DNA of 59,709 nt from Chrysosporum bergii ANA360D (GCF_029891735.1 NZ_JANQDH010000073.1:1-59709), one strand, 5' to 3'. Positions 25,563-35,284 are shown, counted from the stretch's first letter. Made by a program: numbers and translations. The notes: generated by a model not told the origin, from the letters alone.

Positions 25563-26516
25563 TTAACAACAGCCAACTAATTGCCCATTGTTCCATTCCA
25601 GAGTATCAGCAATGGTTAAGCCATCATGGTAGGCTGCAAGTAATACTTGACTGGTCTTACCCCATGATATCTTTCCGGTGGCATCTAAAGCGATCGCCCC
25701 TAAATCGCGCTGATTTTTACTAGCTTCACTAAATGATCGCTGCATGGCATCCTCAAGAGACATACCATCAGTTACCCGCACCACAATTTTGGCTGCTAAA
25801 CATTCATCAATGATATCTTCCCCAATGCCAGTACAGCTAACTGCTGCGTAAATATTAGCATAGTTACCTGCGGGCATAGCAGAATCACTGACTCTACCAA
25901 TACGCTCAAAGCCTTTACCACCTGTGGAAGTACCCACAGCCAAACTACCATAGGAATCTAAAACAACTACACCAATTGTTCCCCGTCCAGCGTTACTGCT
26001 TTGTCCTAATTCCGGTTCTGCTACCACCCCAGCCATAGAGGTTTTAAAATTATCCCGGCGTTCTTGTATCCATTCTTGTAATCTTAAATCAGTTAAAGGA
26101 TTGTAGTTAGGAACTTGTAACTCCCGTGCTAGTTCAGCAGCACCGCAATCAGAAAGCACCCGATCCGGTGAATTTTGTAAAAAGTGTACCAAATCAATGG
26201 GATTTTTTACCCGGGAAATGTTAATTACACCACTAAAACGTCCGGATGTACCATCCATCAAGGAAGCGCTCATGCGGATTTGACCATCAGATTGCAGTAC
26301 TGAACCAGTACCAGCATTAAAGCGGGGGTCATCTTCTAACATTTTGCAACCCAGCAACACTGCCTCAGATGCAGTTTTACCCGACAATACAAGAGCATAA
26401 ACAGACTCTACTATTGTATGGAGTGACCGACGCACCGCCTCTAATCCTCCTTTACCTTGGAGAGAACTACCAGCTCCTCCATGAATAATTACTTTAGGTT
26501 GCACCTGTGAATTCAT
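25563..26516 (-). CDS. iaaA: Isoaspartyl peptidase/L-asparaginase (Ntn hydrolase)
   Basis: Plant-type asparaginase and isoaspartyl dipeptidase. The 317-residue precursor cleaves itself before Thr180 in NAGRGTIGVVVLD, and that threonine becomes the N-terminal nucleophile of the beta subunit. Other signposts are IHGGAGSSL near the start, DDPRFNAGTGSVLQSDGQI and the substrate loop VGTSTGGKGFERIGRVSDSA-like. It can release aspartate from isoaspartyl dipeptides, including those from cyanophycin breakdown in Nostocales. The upstream neighbour is the DUF2256 gene on the same strand (38-base gap). Confidence 0.93.
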   Translation of the reverse strand: MNSQVQPKVIIHGGAGSSLQGKGGLEAVRRSLHTIVESVYALVLSGKTASEAVLLGCKMLEDDPRFNAGTGSVLQSDGQIRMSASLMDGTSGRFSGVINISRVKNPIDLVHFLQNSPDRVLSDCGAAELARELQVPNYNPLTDLRLQEWIQERRDNFKTSMAGVVAEPELGQSSNAGRGTIGVVVLDSYGSLAVGTSTGGKGFERIGRVSDSAMPAGNYANIYAAVSCTGIGEDIIDECLAAKIVVRVTDGMSLEDAMQRSFSEASKNQRDLGAIALDATGKISWGKTSQVLLAAYHDGLTIADTLEWNNGQLVGCC

Positions 26517-26554
26517 TATCTATAAACCTTGCGCTATTTACGTTTCAACTGAGG

Positions 26555-26710
26555 TTAACTTTTAGCCTCAGAACGACGACGACGACAACGTTCCGAGCAG
26601 TACTTCACCTCATCCCAACAATCTTGCCATTTCTTGCGCCAAGTGAAGGGACGTTGACATACGGGACAGGTTTTTGCGGGCAAATCTGATTTAGAACGAA
26701 CTCGTCCCAT
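26555..26710 (-). CDS. DUF2256 family zinc-ribbon-like small protein
   Basis: A 51-residue protein with the complete DUF2256 signature: CPVCQRPFTWRKKWQDCWDE, then VKYCSERCRRRR. The C-x2-C ... C-x3-C cysteines probably bind zinc; the family is found in cyanobacteria and other bacteria, without a known role. I start at MGRVRSKSDLP (26710); ten codons upstream are open but run toward an IS end. It is probably transcribed with the peptidase gene. Confidence 0.88.
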   Translation of the reverse strand: MGRVRSKSDLPAKTCPVCQRPFTWRKKWQDCWDEVKYCSERCRRRRSEAKS

Positions 26711-26733
26711 AGAATTTTTAAGAGCAATGGACA

Positions 26734-26767
26734 TTGACATTCCCCGTCCTAAAGGATCGGGGATTCT
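26734..26767 (-). mobile_element. Orphan IS200/IS605 right end fused to the GAF sensor gene
   Basis: On the minus strand: cagaatccccgatcctttag, then gacggggaatgtcaa, a typical subterminal hairpin and end. Its first part encodes the last residues and the stop of the GAF sensor gene, so the element end was inserted into, or captured by, that gene. Confidence 0.7.
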
Positions 26768-29649
26768 GTAACCGCTAACGGCAACTTTAAGCAGCTAATC
26801 ACCCGGCTATCTGGTAACTGGTAGATAGATACTTCTCCTCCTAGTTGCTGTATGAGGTTTTGGCAGATCAGGAGATGTAAGCCTGGAGGTTGGTTAAGTG
26901 GAGAAACTTTCAGCACATCCTTGGGTTGATGATCATGTAGTTCCGCCAGTAGCTCTGATGAAATTGTGCCGTTATCTATAATAGATACCTCTAATAGTCG
27001 CTCACCAGCACGCTGACATGAGATATCAATTTTGCCGCCATCTTGACAACGGTAACAAGCAAACAACAATAATTCATGGATGATTAATTCAATTTTGACA
27101 ATATCACCACCAATCATGATTGCAGAAAGATGGCTGGAAGTTTGTGTTTTTTGCAGGAATACAGAATTATTGATTGATTCTGGTTCAACACCCAGTTCGT
27201 CTAAACCTTGTACACTCACCCATAGGTTATGTTCTTGTAATAAAGTTTCCACTCGTTCTAGCGATCGCTTGAGTAAACTGGAAACAGACATAGTTTCCCC
27301 ACTTTTATGTAAATGCCATTGTTCCAGTTTTAATAATCCAGTTATGGAAGCAGTTGTTTGGTTTAACTGCCGCAATAGTAACTGGTAACGTGTCCGAGAC
27401 AAATCATTACTAGGTATACCCAAATCATGTATTTGTCGCAGTAACAACCCTATTGTTCTTTGCATTTCCTCAAGACGACGGTGTTTATACCAATTGAGTT
27501 GTTTTAATTGCTCATTACTCCTTTCTAATAGTTGGGTAACTTGCTGTTGACGACGGCACCAAGCTAATTGATTCATCAACATTTCCGCAATATCGAGGTT
27601 TTGTTGTAACCATTGACGCTGCCTATGGTCGGCTACCACCACTACTGCTGTGGCTTCATACACAGCAGTAGTACGTAAAGCCGTGACCAAAATTTGACTA
27701 ATTTTTGAGCCATTTAACCATTTTCTGGTTTTTGGCGGTAACTCGTCCACTGTTAAACTTAAATAACCATGATGAGCCAGTGCCGACTGAATCAGATGTT
27801 CAGACTTAATATTTATCGGTGCGTCGGTGACAATTTCAAATCCATTATCTGTGCTTAGGTGGATGATATCTGCGTATTCCTCACCAGCAGACCAAGATAA
27901 CATCACTACTAAGGGACAAGCCAGGACAGATGCTATTTGTTCCAGTGCTGTAAGTTCTAATTGCCTTTTCCTGGGTTGGGTGGTTTGATTTTCATGGTTT
28001 TGTCTGATTATGCCCAGGCATTGCTGAATGCTGTACAACATTCTTTTTTGGTGATCATAATCACTGTGCAATTGCCATTGCTGAACTAGCACACCAATTT
28101 GTTGACTAACAGTCCACAGCAATTCCTTTTCTGAGGTTGACCAGTTGCGATAAGTTTCGTGAGTGATCAGTAATAGCAGCCTTGGTGTAACTCCTTGAGT
28201 ACAATTACAAATTAACAGCGACCGCACACCATTTTCTACAAGCAGAGGTCGCCAGATAAAAAACCGTAAATCTTGATCTAACCTTTCCACTTCCACCGAC
28301 CCTTCAGCATTTGTTAATAAAGAACTATCTACTTCGGGGAGGTCATGGAGAGTCAATTTCAAAGGTCGGCGATGAGGAGGTTGGCTTTGATAGATAATTT
28401 GATAATTATTTTGTTCGTAGTTGAATTGTAACAGTATGAACCTGGTAGCCGCTAATCTAGCCAAAACCTTAGTGGCGCGGATGCTGAGAATTTGGTTAAA
28501 ATCATGCTCATCATCAATAATTTGGGTGATTTGGCTAGTTAACTGAGTATCATCTTGGATTTGTTTGATGGTGCTTTCCATGCTATCAATAGGAGCAACT
28601 AAAGAAATTAGCCTCGCCGCACCTTGAACAAAATTTTTATCCGCTTCTACCCAAATTCTTGGTTCATAACCTTCCACAGCTAAAAAACCCAGTAGATCGT
28701 TTTGCCAAATAATCGGGGCTGCTAAAAGCGAGCGCACAGCCAAGCGTTTTAACAACTTACCTGTAAAATTGCTTTTCAAAGAACTACGTGCATCACCAAT
28801 GAAGACAATTTTATTTTCTGACAAAGCATGATATAGTTCATCCAATTCTTGGACAGTCATCCCTGCTGCTGACTGTTGTTCGTTGGGGTCGCGACCCAGA
28901 TTCACTAGCTGATTACTCATCCGACACCAAAAGTAACGTCCTTGTCGGTCAAACCAATAAATATTTGTGCGACTAGGGGATACAAATGTGTGAGTTGCTT
29001 CTACTACTGCTTTGAGTCTTTGATCTAAATTCTTAAGAACCCGTATACTTTCTACTAGCTTCAACAGTGGTTCGTCGGCTCGTTTGCTTTGCTTGCGCTG
29101 CAAATCTATCTGTTTTTGATACAGGACTGCTCCTAATGCGTCCAATATCATTGTTAATCGTGCCTTTGATTCTCCTGGTAGTAAGTAACCCCAACGTGGT
29201 GAACCTAGTAGTATTAACCCAAAAAACAGGTTTTTATGGCAAATTGGCAAAATAATAGTCCCCCGGATGTTGAACTTTTTGGCTACTTCTTGCCACGGTT
29301 GGGCACGGACTTCATTACTTAAATCTACTACACCCAGTGGTGCTTGTTGAATCACTACCTGCTCTAATACATCCCCCGGATTTAAAACAACTGGTTTGTG
29401 TAAAAACTTTTTGTCTTCATCGGGTGTAATACCACCTTTACCCTCTAGTGCGTGCTTCAATCGCTCATAAAATGCAATCCAAATCAAGCTATAGTCAAAC
29501 TGCTCTTGGATATAAAAAATAATAGTTGAAATCAAGAGATCAACATCATCCTCTTCTCTCAAGCTTTGGAGAACTTTAGCTAAAGCAAGGATATTTTGTT
29601 CATCGGTTAGAGATTTGTCTGGTAGCAACATCTGTCTGAATTTATTCAA
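26749..29649 (-). CDS. Multi-GAF sensor protein with degenerate histidine-kinase-like C-terminus
   Basis: A 966-residue soluble signalling protein with about four GAF-like sensor domains (roughly residues 35-180, 205-355, 385-540 and 570-700). A helical dimerisation segment around SNEQLKQLNWYKHRRLEEMQ and an ATPase-like domain (about 830-955) follow. The ATPase motifs are weak: KIELIIHELLLFACYRCQDGG replaces the Asn-containing N-box, and SIIDNGTIS lacks the second glycine of DxGxG, so it may bind rather than hydrolyse ATP. No receiver or DNA-binding domain is present. The last residues TESPIL and the stop come from an IS200/IS605 end, so the natural C-terminus was probably different. Confidence 0.82.
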   Translation of the reverse strand: MNKFRQMLLPDKSLTDEQNILALAKVLQSLREEDDVDLLISTIIFYIQEQFDYSLIWIAFYERLKHALEGKGGITPDEDKKFLHKPVVLNPGDVLEQVVIQQAPLGVVDLSNEVRAQPWQEVAKKFNIRGTIILPICHKNLFFGLILLGSPRWGYLLPGESKARLTMILDALGAVLYQKQIDLQRKQSKRADEPLLKLVESIRVLKNLDQRLKAVVEATHTFVSPSRTNIYWFDRQGRYFWCRMSNQLVNLGRDPNEQQSAAGMTVQELDELYHALSENKIVFIGDARSSLKSNFTGKLLKRLAVRSLLAAPIIWQNDLLGFLAVEGYEPRIWVEADKNFVQGAARLISLVAPIDSMESTIKQIQDDTQLTSQITQIIDDEHDFNQILSIRATKVLARLAATRFILLQFNYEQNNYQIIYQSQPPHRRPLKLTLHDLPEVDSSLLTNAEGSVEVERLDQDLRFFIWRPLLVENGVRSLLICNCTQGVTPRLLLLITHETYRNWSTSEKELLWTVSQQIGVLVQQWQLHSDYDHQKRMLYSIQQCLGIIRQNHENQTTQPRKRQLELTALEQIASVLACPLVVMLSWSAGEEYADIIHLSTDNGFEIVTDAPINIKSEHLIQSALAHHGYLSLTVDELPPKTRKWLNGSKISQILVTALRTTAVYEATAVVVVADHRQRQWLQQNLDIAEMLMNQLAWCRRQQQVTQLLERSNEQLKQLNWYKHRRLEEMQRTIGLLLRQIHDLGIPSNDLSRTRYQLLLRQLNQTTASITGLLKLEQWHLHKSGETMSVSSLLKRSLERVETLLQEHNLWVSVQGLDELGVEPESINNSVFLQKTQTSSHLSAIMIGGDIVKIELIIHELLLFACYRCQDGGKIDISCQRAGERLLEVSIIDNGTISSELLAELHDHQPKDVLKVSPLNQPPGLHLLICQNLIQQLGGEVSIYQLPDSRVISCLKLPLAVTESPIL

Positions 29650-29683
29650 ATTAGGTTGTAATATTTTGATCTAAGATGCCCAA

Positions 29684-29785
29684 TTGACACTCCCTGACCT
29701 AAAAGCGACGGGATTGGTGTAATCTACGTCCTAACTTGCTGAGACTGTCTTTCAACAACCAAGGTAGAGGTTACGAATCCCACAG
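29684..29785 (-). mobile_element. Orphan IS200/IS605 right end with putative guide-RNA region, copy 1
   Basis: On the minus strand it runs from gattcgtaacctctacc through gaaagacagtctcagcaagt and taggacgtagattacacc to agggagtgtcaat. The same order is found on the plus strand at 41905-42010 with about 80% identity. In TnpB elements this end specifies the guide RNA, so this may be a fossil of one. No tnpB is attached. Confidence 0.6.
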
Positions 29786-29787
29786 CT

Positions 29788-29835
29788 CGGTTTTGGTTTT
29801 GCATAATTGAGAACTGTTACCTTTGTACCACAACA
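29788..29835 (+). pseudogene. Small duplicated fragment of pyrD
   Basis: Ggttttggttttgcataatt, then gagaactgttacctttgtac and cacaa match 30241-30286 inside pyrD with three or four changes (the gene has tttcgcagaattggg). The duplicate lies about 450 bases upstream of its source, directly beside an IS end, and has an in-frame TAA, so it is not translated as part of anything. The rest of the gap 29650-29964 holds the IS end and a dispersed repeat piece (29911-29939). Confidence 0.7.
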
Positions 29836-29964
29836 CATATGGTTTTTGTTGCGTTGTTCGTAGTAGGGACTTCATTCCCTCACCCCGTCAATCTTAGAGC
29901 AACCATAAGGATGTACCTTAATTGGTCAAAATTCGCTATATCTGGAAATTATAGGTAAATTAAC

Positions 29965-31104
29965 ATGGATATTTATCAAGTTGCCATTCGTCCATTATTA
30001 TTCAATCTGGCGCAAGTAGATCCAGAATGGTTACACCAACAAACTATTCGTAGTTTTAGTTGGCTATCACAAACTACTCACCCTTGGGCTGATTCAGTCA
30101 AGCAACGCTTACAGCAGTCCTTGTGTCTCCAAGATCCACGCCTGGAACAAAATTGCTTTGGGCTACGCTTCCCCAACCCTTTGGGGTTAGCCGCAGGATT
30201 TGATAAAGATGGGGTTGCAGCCCACATCTGGTCTCGCCTTGGTTTTGGTTTCGCAGAATTGGGAACTGTTACCTTTGTACCACAACCAGGAAACCCCCGT
30301 CCGCGTTTATTTCGCTTACCATTGGATCAAGCTGCGCTCAATCGTATGGGCTTTAACAATAATGGCGCTGCGGCTATGGCTGCAAGATTGACACAAGATC
30401 AGCACAAGTTAAACTGGTCAATTCCCATAGGTATAAATTTGGGTAAGTCTAAGATTACACCTTTAGAGGCAGCAGCCACGGATTATCTACATAGTTTTCG
30501 CTTATTGAAAGAGTTGGGCGATTACTTTGTAATTAATGTTTCTTCTCCTAATACTCCAGGATTGCGATCGCTCCAAGATGCTGCCATGCTTAGTTCTATC
30601 TTGGAATTATTACAACAAGAAAACAGATCACAAAAACCTCTTTTAGTCAAGATTGCACCAGATTTAACCTGGGAGGCCATAGCTGATATTATTACCCTCG
30701 CCCAAACCTACCAACTAGCAGGAATTATTGCCACCAACACTACCATCAGCCGTGAAGGATTGAAAACTAAAGTAATTCATCAAACAGGTCAATCACCCCA
30801 AGTAGAAGCCGGTGGTATTAGTGGCGCGCCATTACGCCGTCGCTCTACGGAAGTCATTCGGTTTATTTGGCAACAAACCCAAGGACAAATCCCCATTGTA
30901 GGTGTTGGGGGCATTTTTACCCCTGAAGACGCTTGGGAAAAAATCACAGCCGGTGCAAGTTTGATTCAAGTATATACAGGTTGGATTTACCAGGGCCCGA
31001 TGATGGTCCGCCGAATTCTCCAAGGTTTGCTTTTACAGTTAGAAAAACATCAGTTAAATTCCATCACCGAAGCCGTAGGTAAAAACTTGAGCAATAATTC
31101 TTAG
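29965..31104 (+). CDS. pyrD: Dihydroorotate dehydrogenase (quinone), class 2
   Basis: FMN enzyme of pyrimidine synthesis oxidising dihydroorotate to orotate with quinone as acceptor, at the membrane. The 379-residue protein includes the N-terminal helical pair of class 2 enzymes ([19 protein letters not shown]), [13 protein letters not shown], the catalytic serine loop in [16 protein letters not shown], and FMN phosphate loops [16 protein letters not shown]. It ends with a 4-base stop overlap against the convergent membrane-protein gene. Upstream are an IS end, a duplicated pyrD fragment and repeat pieces, so the promoter region has been rearranged. Confidence 0.95.
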   Translation: MDIYQVAIRPLLFNLAQVDPEWLHQQTIRSFSWLSQTTHPWADSVKQRLQQSLCLQDPRLEQNCFGLRFPNPLGLAAGFDKDGVAAHIWSRLGFGFAELGTVTFVPQPGNPRPRLFRLPLDQAALNRMGFNNNGAAAMAARLTQDQHKLNWSIPIGINLGKSKITPLEAAATDYLHSFRLLKELGDYFVINVSSPNTPGLRSLQDAAMLSSILELLQQENRSQKPLLVKIAPDLTWEAIADIITLAQTYQLAGIIATNTTISREGLKTKVIHQTGQSPQVEAGGISGAPLRRRSTEVIRFIWQQTQGQIPIVGVGGIFTPEDAWEKITAGASLIQVYTGWIYQGPMMVRRILQGLLLQLEKHQLNSITEAVGKNLSNNS

Positions 31105-31823
31105 TCTTCCTCCACTGGGAAAAACTCTTTAGTTGTTTCTGAATACATCCAGGCGATACCATCAGGGTCTTTGCTACGACACCACTCTGAAAAATCTGGA
31201 TCATTGCGGCGTTTGTAGACTGTGCTGGAATAAACATTAAGTCGCTTGGCTAGTTCTGACTGAATCAGAGAACCAAAAACTAACTGTTTTTCTAGGGGGC
31301 GTTGAACTTGCTGATGGGTTGGTGGTGGTGATGCCTCAGTTTCCTGGTCTGACTCCCAAGTCTGCTGTTCTGGCGGCGCTAAAAGCGATCGCGCGGTTTG
31401 ATTTAATGGTTGACTAGGAAGTTCTGTAGGTTCACTACTATCAAATATTTCGCCCAGAATACTGGCTGTGAGAAAGTAATAAACATCGCCTCCTTCTTGG
31501 GACTTTTGCACACTACCACCAAACTCACTAGCCTTAGCATCTAAATAACGTTTTGCCGTTGTCCCGGAAAAATCTCCCCTAATTGCTAAATCCATAGGTG
31601 TGATTTTGCCTTGATTTTCCATGACCATTTCATGGAAAACCGGATTCACTTGCTCACACCACTTTTGCCATTGATACTGTTGCCAAAGTTGGAAAACTAT
31701 CACCAACACTGAGACTGCCAGTAAAATCTTCCAAGTGGCAACCAGGAAAATAATCAAAAAGGAAATTGGCAAAAGGATAACGAGAAACCCCTTCCCGTTG
31801 CTTTCTATTATTTTTTCACTCAT
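31101..31823 (-). CDS. Membrane protein with C-terminal DNA-binding-like segment, unknown function
   Basis: About 240 residues. Two hydrophobic helices near the start ([19 protein letters not shown] and [15 protein letters not shown]) are followed by a soluble part with a winged-helix-like module ([20 protein letters not shown]), a Pro/Gln/Glu-rich linker, and a C-terminal [20 protein letters not shown], which looks like a helix-turn-helix recognition segment, then [13 protein letters not shown] do not know a named family. Membrane anchoring with two DNA-binding-like modules is the notable architecture. The start is uncertain: ATG at 31823 or 31838. Confidence 0.65.
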   Translation of the reverse strand: MSEKIIESNGKGFLVILLPISFLIIFLVATWKILLAVSVLVIVFQLWQQYQWQKWCEQVNPVFHEMVMENQGKITPMDLAIRGDFSGTTAKRYLDAKASEFGGSVQKSQEGGDVYYFLTASILGEIFDSSEPTELPSQPLNQTARSLLAPPEQQTWESDQETEASPPPTHQQVQRPLEKQLVFGSLIQSELAKRLNVYSSTVYKRRNDPDFSEWCRSKDPDGIAWMYSETTKEFFPVEED

Positions 31824-31943
31824 GCCGATTATTGCCATTTGAATTTTTGGAAAATGATACTATTATCTTGGCAAAAATTTGGACATTTTTTGTATCCTTC
31901 GGCAAACTTATAGCAAATTTATCTATACAAGGGTCGGGACGCT

Positions 31944-31981
31944 GGGGGAAATACTGTTATATGCTGCTATATTTTTCCCCC
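31944..31981 (-). terminator. Hairpin downstream of egtD
   Basis: Gggggaaata and tatttttccccc can pair (one base bulged) around a 17-base loop, 21 bases past the egtD stop on the minus strand. There is no clean T-run behind it, so termination is only likely. Confidence 0.4.
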
Positions 31982-32001
31982 TCATCCCTACCCAGAAGAA
32001 A

Positions 32002-33021
32002 CTAAGCTTGTAACTGACAGAGCAACAAACCAAACCATTGATCAGGATCAGTCCACACGTGCAGTGGTACTAAACCCCGGTCTTGGAGTTGCTGTTGCAT
32101 CATGGCCAGGTCAAATTTGCGGGAAATTTCCGTGCGGATAGTTTCCCCTGCGGTAAAATTAACCTGGAGATTAAGGGCGCTTAGTTCTACACTTTGCGAT
32201 CGCAAGCTGCGTAAGTGCATCTCTATTTGATTGTCAGTTTGGTTATAAAATGCCCAGTGTTCAAACTGGGTGGTGTCAAAATTTCCCCCAAATCGGTGAT
32301 TTAAATGGGCTAACATATTCAAGTTAAACGCCGCAGTCACACCTTGGCTATCGTTATAAGCCGGTTCTAAGATATGTTTGGGCTTTTGTAAATCTATCCC
32401 CAGCAAGAAATACTCACCAATTTGCAGAGCATTTGTAATTTGAGACAGAAAAATATCACACTCTTGGGGCTTGAGATTCCCTAAAGTACTACCGATGAAA
32501 ACAATAATTCGACTAGGTAATTGAGATGGCAAAATTTGCGCCAGGGCTAATTCGTAAGTTCCCACCAGTGCATGAACTTGCAAGGAAGGATAATCAGCTA
32601 ACAGCAGCCTAGCACTACTTTCTAAGATTCCCGCACTCACATCAACGGGTACATATAGCAGGGATTGGCCTAGTTGCTGGTAGGCCTCCAGAATAATTCT
32701 GGTTTTAGTAGAGCTACCACTACCAAGTTCTACCAACTCACAGGGGCCAGTTATTCTGGCAATTTCACCAGCACATTGCTGTAAAATTTTCGTTTCCGTC
32801 CGTGTCAGGTAATATTCTGGTAATTCACAAATTTGCTCGAACAACTCAGACCCGCGATCATCATAAAGATAACAAGGAGTGAGAGTTTTGGGCGTTTCAG
32901 TTAATCCTTTAATCACATCAGTTCCCACATTAGAAGTAACTATTTCATTCCTGGGAACTAAACGCTCGATGTCCAAGCGTTCTTCAATGCTTTTCGGATA
33001 ACTAACTTGATATCTTGACAT
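32002..33021 (-). CDS. egtD: L-histidine N-alpha-methyltransferase EgtD
   Basis: SAM-dependent enzyme that trimethylates the alpha-amino group of histidine to hercynine, the first step of ergothioneine synthesis. The 339-residue protein has the EgtD pattern: TPCYLYDDRGSELFEQICEL, PEYYLTRTETKIL, the SAM site VELGSGSSTKTRIILEA, and FIGSTLGNL. I start at MSRYQVSYPKS (33021), preceded by AAGAGG. It is the last gene of a minus-strand series egtC-egtB-egtD; the 197-base gap to egtB contains a perfect ataccaat/attggtat hairpin (33048-33075). Cytosolic. Confidence 0.92.
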   Translation of the reverse strand: MSRYQVSYPKSIEERLDIERLVPRNEIVTSNVGTDVIKGLTETPKTLTPCYLYDDRGSELFEQICELPEYYLTRTETKILQQCAGEIARITGPCELVELGSGSSTKTRIILEAYQQLGQSLLYVPVDVSAGILESSARLLLADYPSLQVHALVGTYELALAQILPSQLPSRIIVFIGSTLGNLKPQECDIFLSQITNALQIGEYFLLGIDLQKPKHILEPAYNDSQGVTAAFNLNMLAHLNHRFGGNFDTTQFEHWAFYNQTDNQIEMHLRSLRSQSVELSALNLQVNFTAGETIRTEISRKFDLAMMQQQLQDRGLVPLHVWTDPDQWFGLLLCQLQA

Positions 33022-33218
33022 TAAAAAAACCTCTTTTGTGTGTTTTGATACCAATCTTAATTACTGAATTGGTATATTAGCTTTCCTTTCATGACTAACC
33101 TTGACCCCAGCTAGTGAAACACATAGCCAAAGCTCATCACATCACGCCTGAGCCATATCAATCTAGGTTTTAACCAATCTTTAAGGATTTTCTCATGAAA
33201 AATGATATCAAGTATTTT

Positions 33219-34475
33219 TTATTGGCTATCAGCACAGCGAAAGCCAGCAAAAATTTGATACACACGGGGATAATACCAGTTGCGAAAACTAGCACGTAGT
33301 GCCCAAGGACGTGTAGCCCAACTGCCACCCTTTAAAACCCGGTGCTGGTTGTCAAAATAAACTTGGGAATAACCAATGTATGGGTAACTCTGGAAACCAG
33401 AGTAAGCATCAAACCATGAACCAGTCCACTCCCAGACATTACCTAAAGTATCGTATAAACCATAAGCACTTTGTCCCTCTGGGTAGGCATCCACTGGTGT
33501 AGTGTCACCAATCAAGCGATCGCAGTTACAATTGGCAGAGGTTGGTAATTTATCTCCCCAAGGATAGATCCGACCACAATTAGCTTCAGCATCCCAACTA
33601 GCGGCTTTTTCCCATTCAGCTTCCGTAGGTAGTCGCTTACCAACAAATCGCCCATAGGCTTCTGCTTCATACCAACTAACACCACCAACCGGGTGATTAT
33701 CCCTGTGGGTATGCCCAGACCAGTACAATGGTTTAGTTACCTGCTCATGTTCTCGCCATTGCCATCCATCTGCTGACCACCACTGAGGATTTTGGTAGCC
33801 TCCAGCCTCCATAAATAACCGATACTGTCCACAAGTCACCGGATATCGGTCAATATAATAACCCTCTAAATATACTTTATGTCCAGGGCGCTCATTATCC
33901 AGGGTACATATGTGATCATTTCCCTGTTCAAATTCACCGGCAGGGATGAAAATCATCTCATTAATATCGCCGGGTAGAGAGACAGAATTGATATTTTCCC
34001 CCGTCTCTTTCATACCTCCTGTTTTCCACTTGATCAACTCCAGCACTAAGCTGATAATTTCGCTATGTTGGCTTTCGTGCTGAACCAAAAAGCGCCAAAG
34101 ACGTTCTTCCGCTTCAATATCAATTACCTGTAAACGCTGTAAAACCTGTTTTCTGATGCTATCCAGGTAATACAAAGTTTGCTCTAAACTCGGTAACTCC
34201 ACACGTTTTGATTTAGGTAAACCATCAGCCGCGTATAATTGCCGATATTGGGGAAAGGAACAAAGACAACCCCCACTATGTTCTAGTAACCATAAAGACT
34301 CTGTATAACCAATATGCCCTAAGTGCCAACCAACAGGGCTAAATTCATGATGAGGCTGACTACAAAATGTAGACTCATCCATACCCTCAAACATCTGCAA
34401 AGTTTTCTGGCGACATTCAACAAAATCAGCCAACAGAGCCTCTCTGACACTAAATTTGTCTAATCTGGATATCAT
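33219..34475 (-). CDS. egtB: Ergothioneine biosynthesis protein EgtB (iron-dependent sulfoxide synthase)
   Basis: Non-haem iron enzyme that joins hercynine and a thiol donor using O2. The 418-residue protein has an N-terminal DinB-like domain with the iron ligands: the first His in GWHLGHIGYTE and the HX3HXE motif in VQHESQHSEI. The C-terminal FGE-sulfatase domain runs from MIFIPAGEFEQG to ASFRNWYYPRVYQIFAGFRCA. The start is set at the ATG at 34475 (MISRLDKF), overlapping the end of egtC by 26 bases, which points to translational coupling; ATG at 34484 is an alternative. Thiol specificity (gamma-glutamylcysteine or cysteine) cannot be read, but egtC next door favours gamma-glutamylcysteine. 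Confidence 0.92.
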   Translation of the reverse strand: MISRLDKFSVREALLADFVECRQKTLQMFEGMDESTFCSQPHHEFSPVGWHLGHIGYTESLWLLEHSGGCLCSFPQYRQLYAADGLPKSKRVELPSLEQTLYYLDSIRKQVLQRLQVIDIEAEERLWRFLVQHESQHSEIISLVLELIKWKTGGMKETGENINSVSLPGDINEMIFIPAGEFEQGNDHICTLDNERPGHKVYLEGYYIDRYPVTCGQYRLFMEAGGYQNPQWWSADGWQWREHEQVTKPLYWSGHTHRDNHPVGGVSWYEAEAYGRFVGKRLPTEAEWEKAASWDAEANCGRIYPWGDKLPTSANCNCDRLIGDTTPVDAYPEGQSAYGLYDTLGNVWEWTGSWFDAYSGFQSYPYIGYSQVYFDNQHRVLKGGSWATRPWALRASFRNWYYPRVYQIFAGFRCADSQ

Positions 34476-35238
34476 AATCCTCATCCACACTGATAATGCT
34501 ATTTTCTGGACAAGCAGTCCAATTACCAGTAAATAACGGTTCAGAGGCAATAATTACAGATTTAGGAAAATTTAAATCATTTTTGAGGTAGTACAGCGAG
34601 GGAGCAGGGGGATGAGTAGCAAAGCGGGAAGCAATTAACCGATTTCCATCACTCAAGACAATGTTGGCTGAAGCCTTTACTTGATGGCATTTTGCCATTT
34701 CTAACAAACTTACTAATGTATTGCCTAAAGCATATTCTGGGGGGCGATGTTGATTAATTTGCATCTGAGAAAGTAGCAGTGCAAAAATATGTTCAGAGTC
34801 AGTAATACCATTAATTTGTTCGTAAAATTCAGCAGCTAATAGACTGCGTATTTTCCTGTACAAGGTTTGGCGAAAATTCTCAATGTATCCATTATGGATA
34901 AATAGCTGTTGTTGATAGTTAAAGGGCTGACAATTGGCGAAATCTAAAACCTGCCCTGGTGTAGCACTGCGAACATAAGCCAGTATACAGTTAGATTCTA
35001 CATAACGGCTAATGTGAGGCAAATTTAAATCATTCCAAACAGGTAGTGTGTTACGGTAGGTAAATGGATTGGTTTTTTTTTCATGATCATACCAACCCAC
35101 CCCAAAACCATCTGCATTGACAACTCCAGAAGTCATTTCCCGGGGTTGGTAACTCTGAACTATCAAAGAATGTTCAGGTTTATACAGAATATCCTCTAAA
35201 CTCACAGGGTAACCCAGATAGGCAAGTAAACGGCACAT
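34450..35238 (-). CDS. egtC: Ergothioneine biosynthesis protein EgtC (gamma-glutamyl hydrolase)
   Basis: Class II glutamine-amidotransferase-fold hydrolase that removes glutamate from the gamma-glutamyl hercynylcysteine sulfoxide. The 262-residue protein starts MCRLLAYLG; Cys2 becomes the N-terminal nucleophile after Met removal. NADGFGVGWYD, AYVRSATPGQV and PFNYQQQLFIHNGYIENF are Ntn-amidotransferase signposts. The final lyase EgtE and the ligase EgtA are not in this window. The end overlaps egtB; 46 bases upstream on the same strand lies the permease gene. Confidence 0.9.
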   Translation of the reverse strand: MCRLLAYLGYPVSLEDILYKPEHSLIVQSYQPREMTSGVVNADGFGVGWYDHEKKTNPFTYRNTLPVWNDLNLPHISRYVESNCILAYVRSATPGQVLDFANCQPFNYQQQLFIHNGYIENFRQTLYRKIRSLLAAEFYEQINGITDSEHIFALLLSQMQINQHRPPEYALGNTLVSLLEMAKCHQVKASANIVLSDGNRLIASRFATHPPAPSLYYLKNDLNFPKSVIIASEPLFTGNWTACPENSIISVDEDYDIQIRQI

Positions 35239-35284
35239 AGAGAAAAAGTTGCTTTATTTAAACAACATTGTAAGGGTGTTCCCA

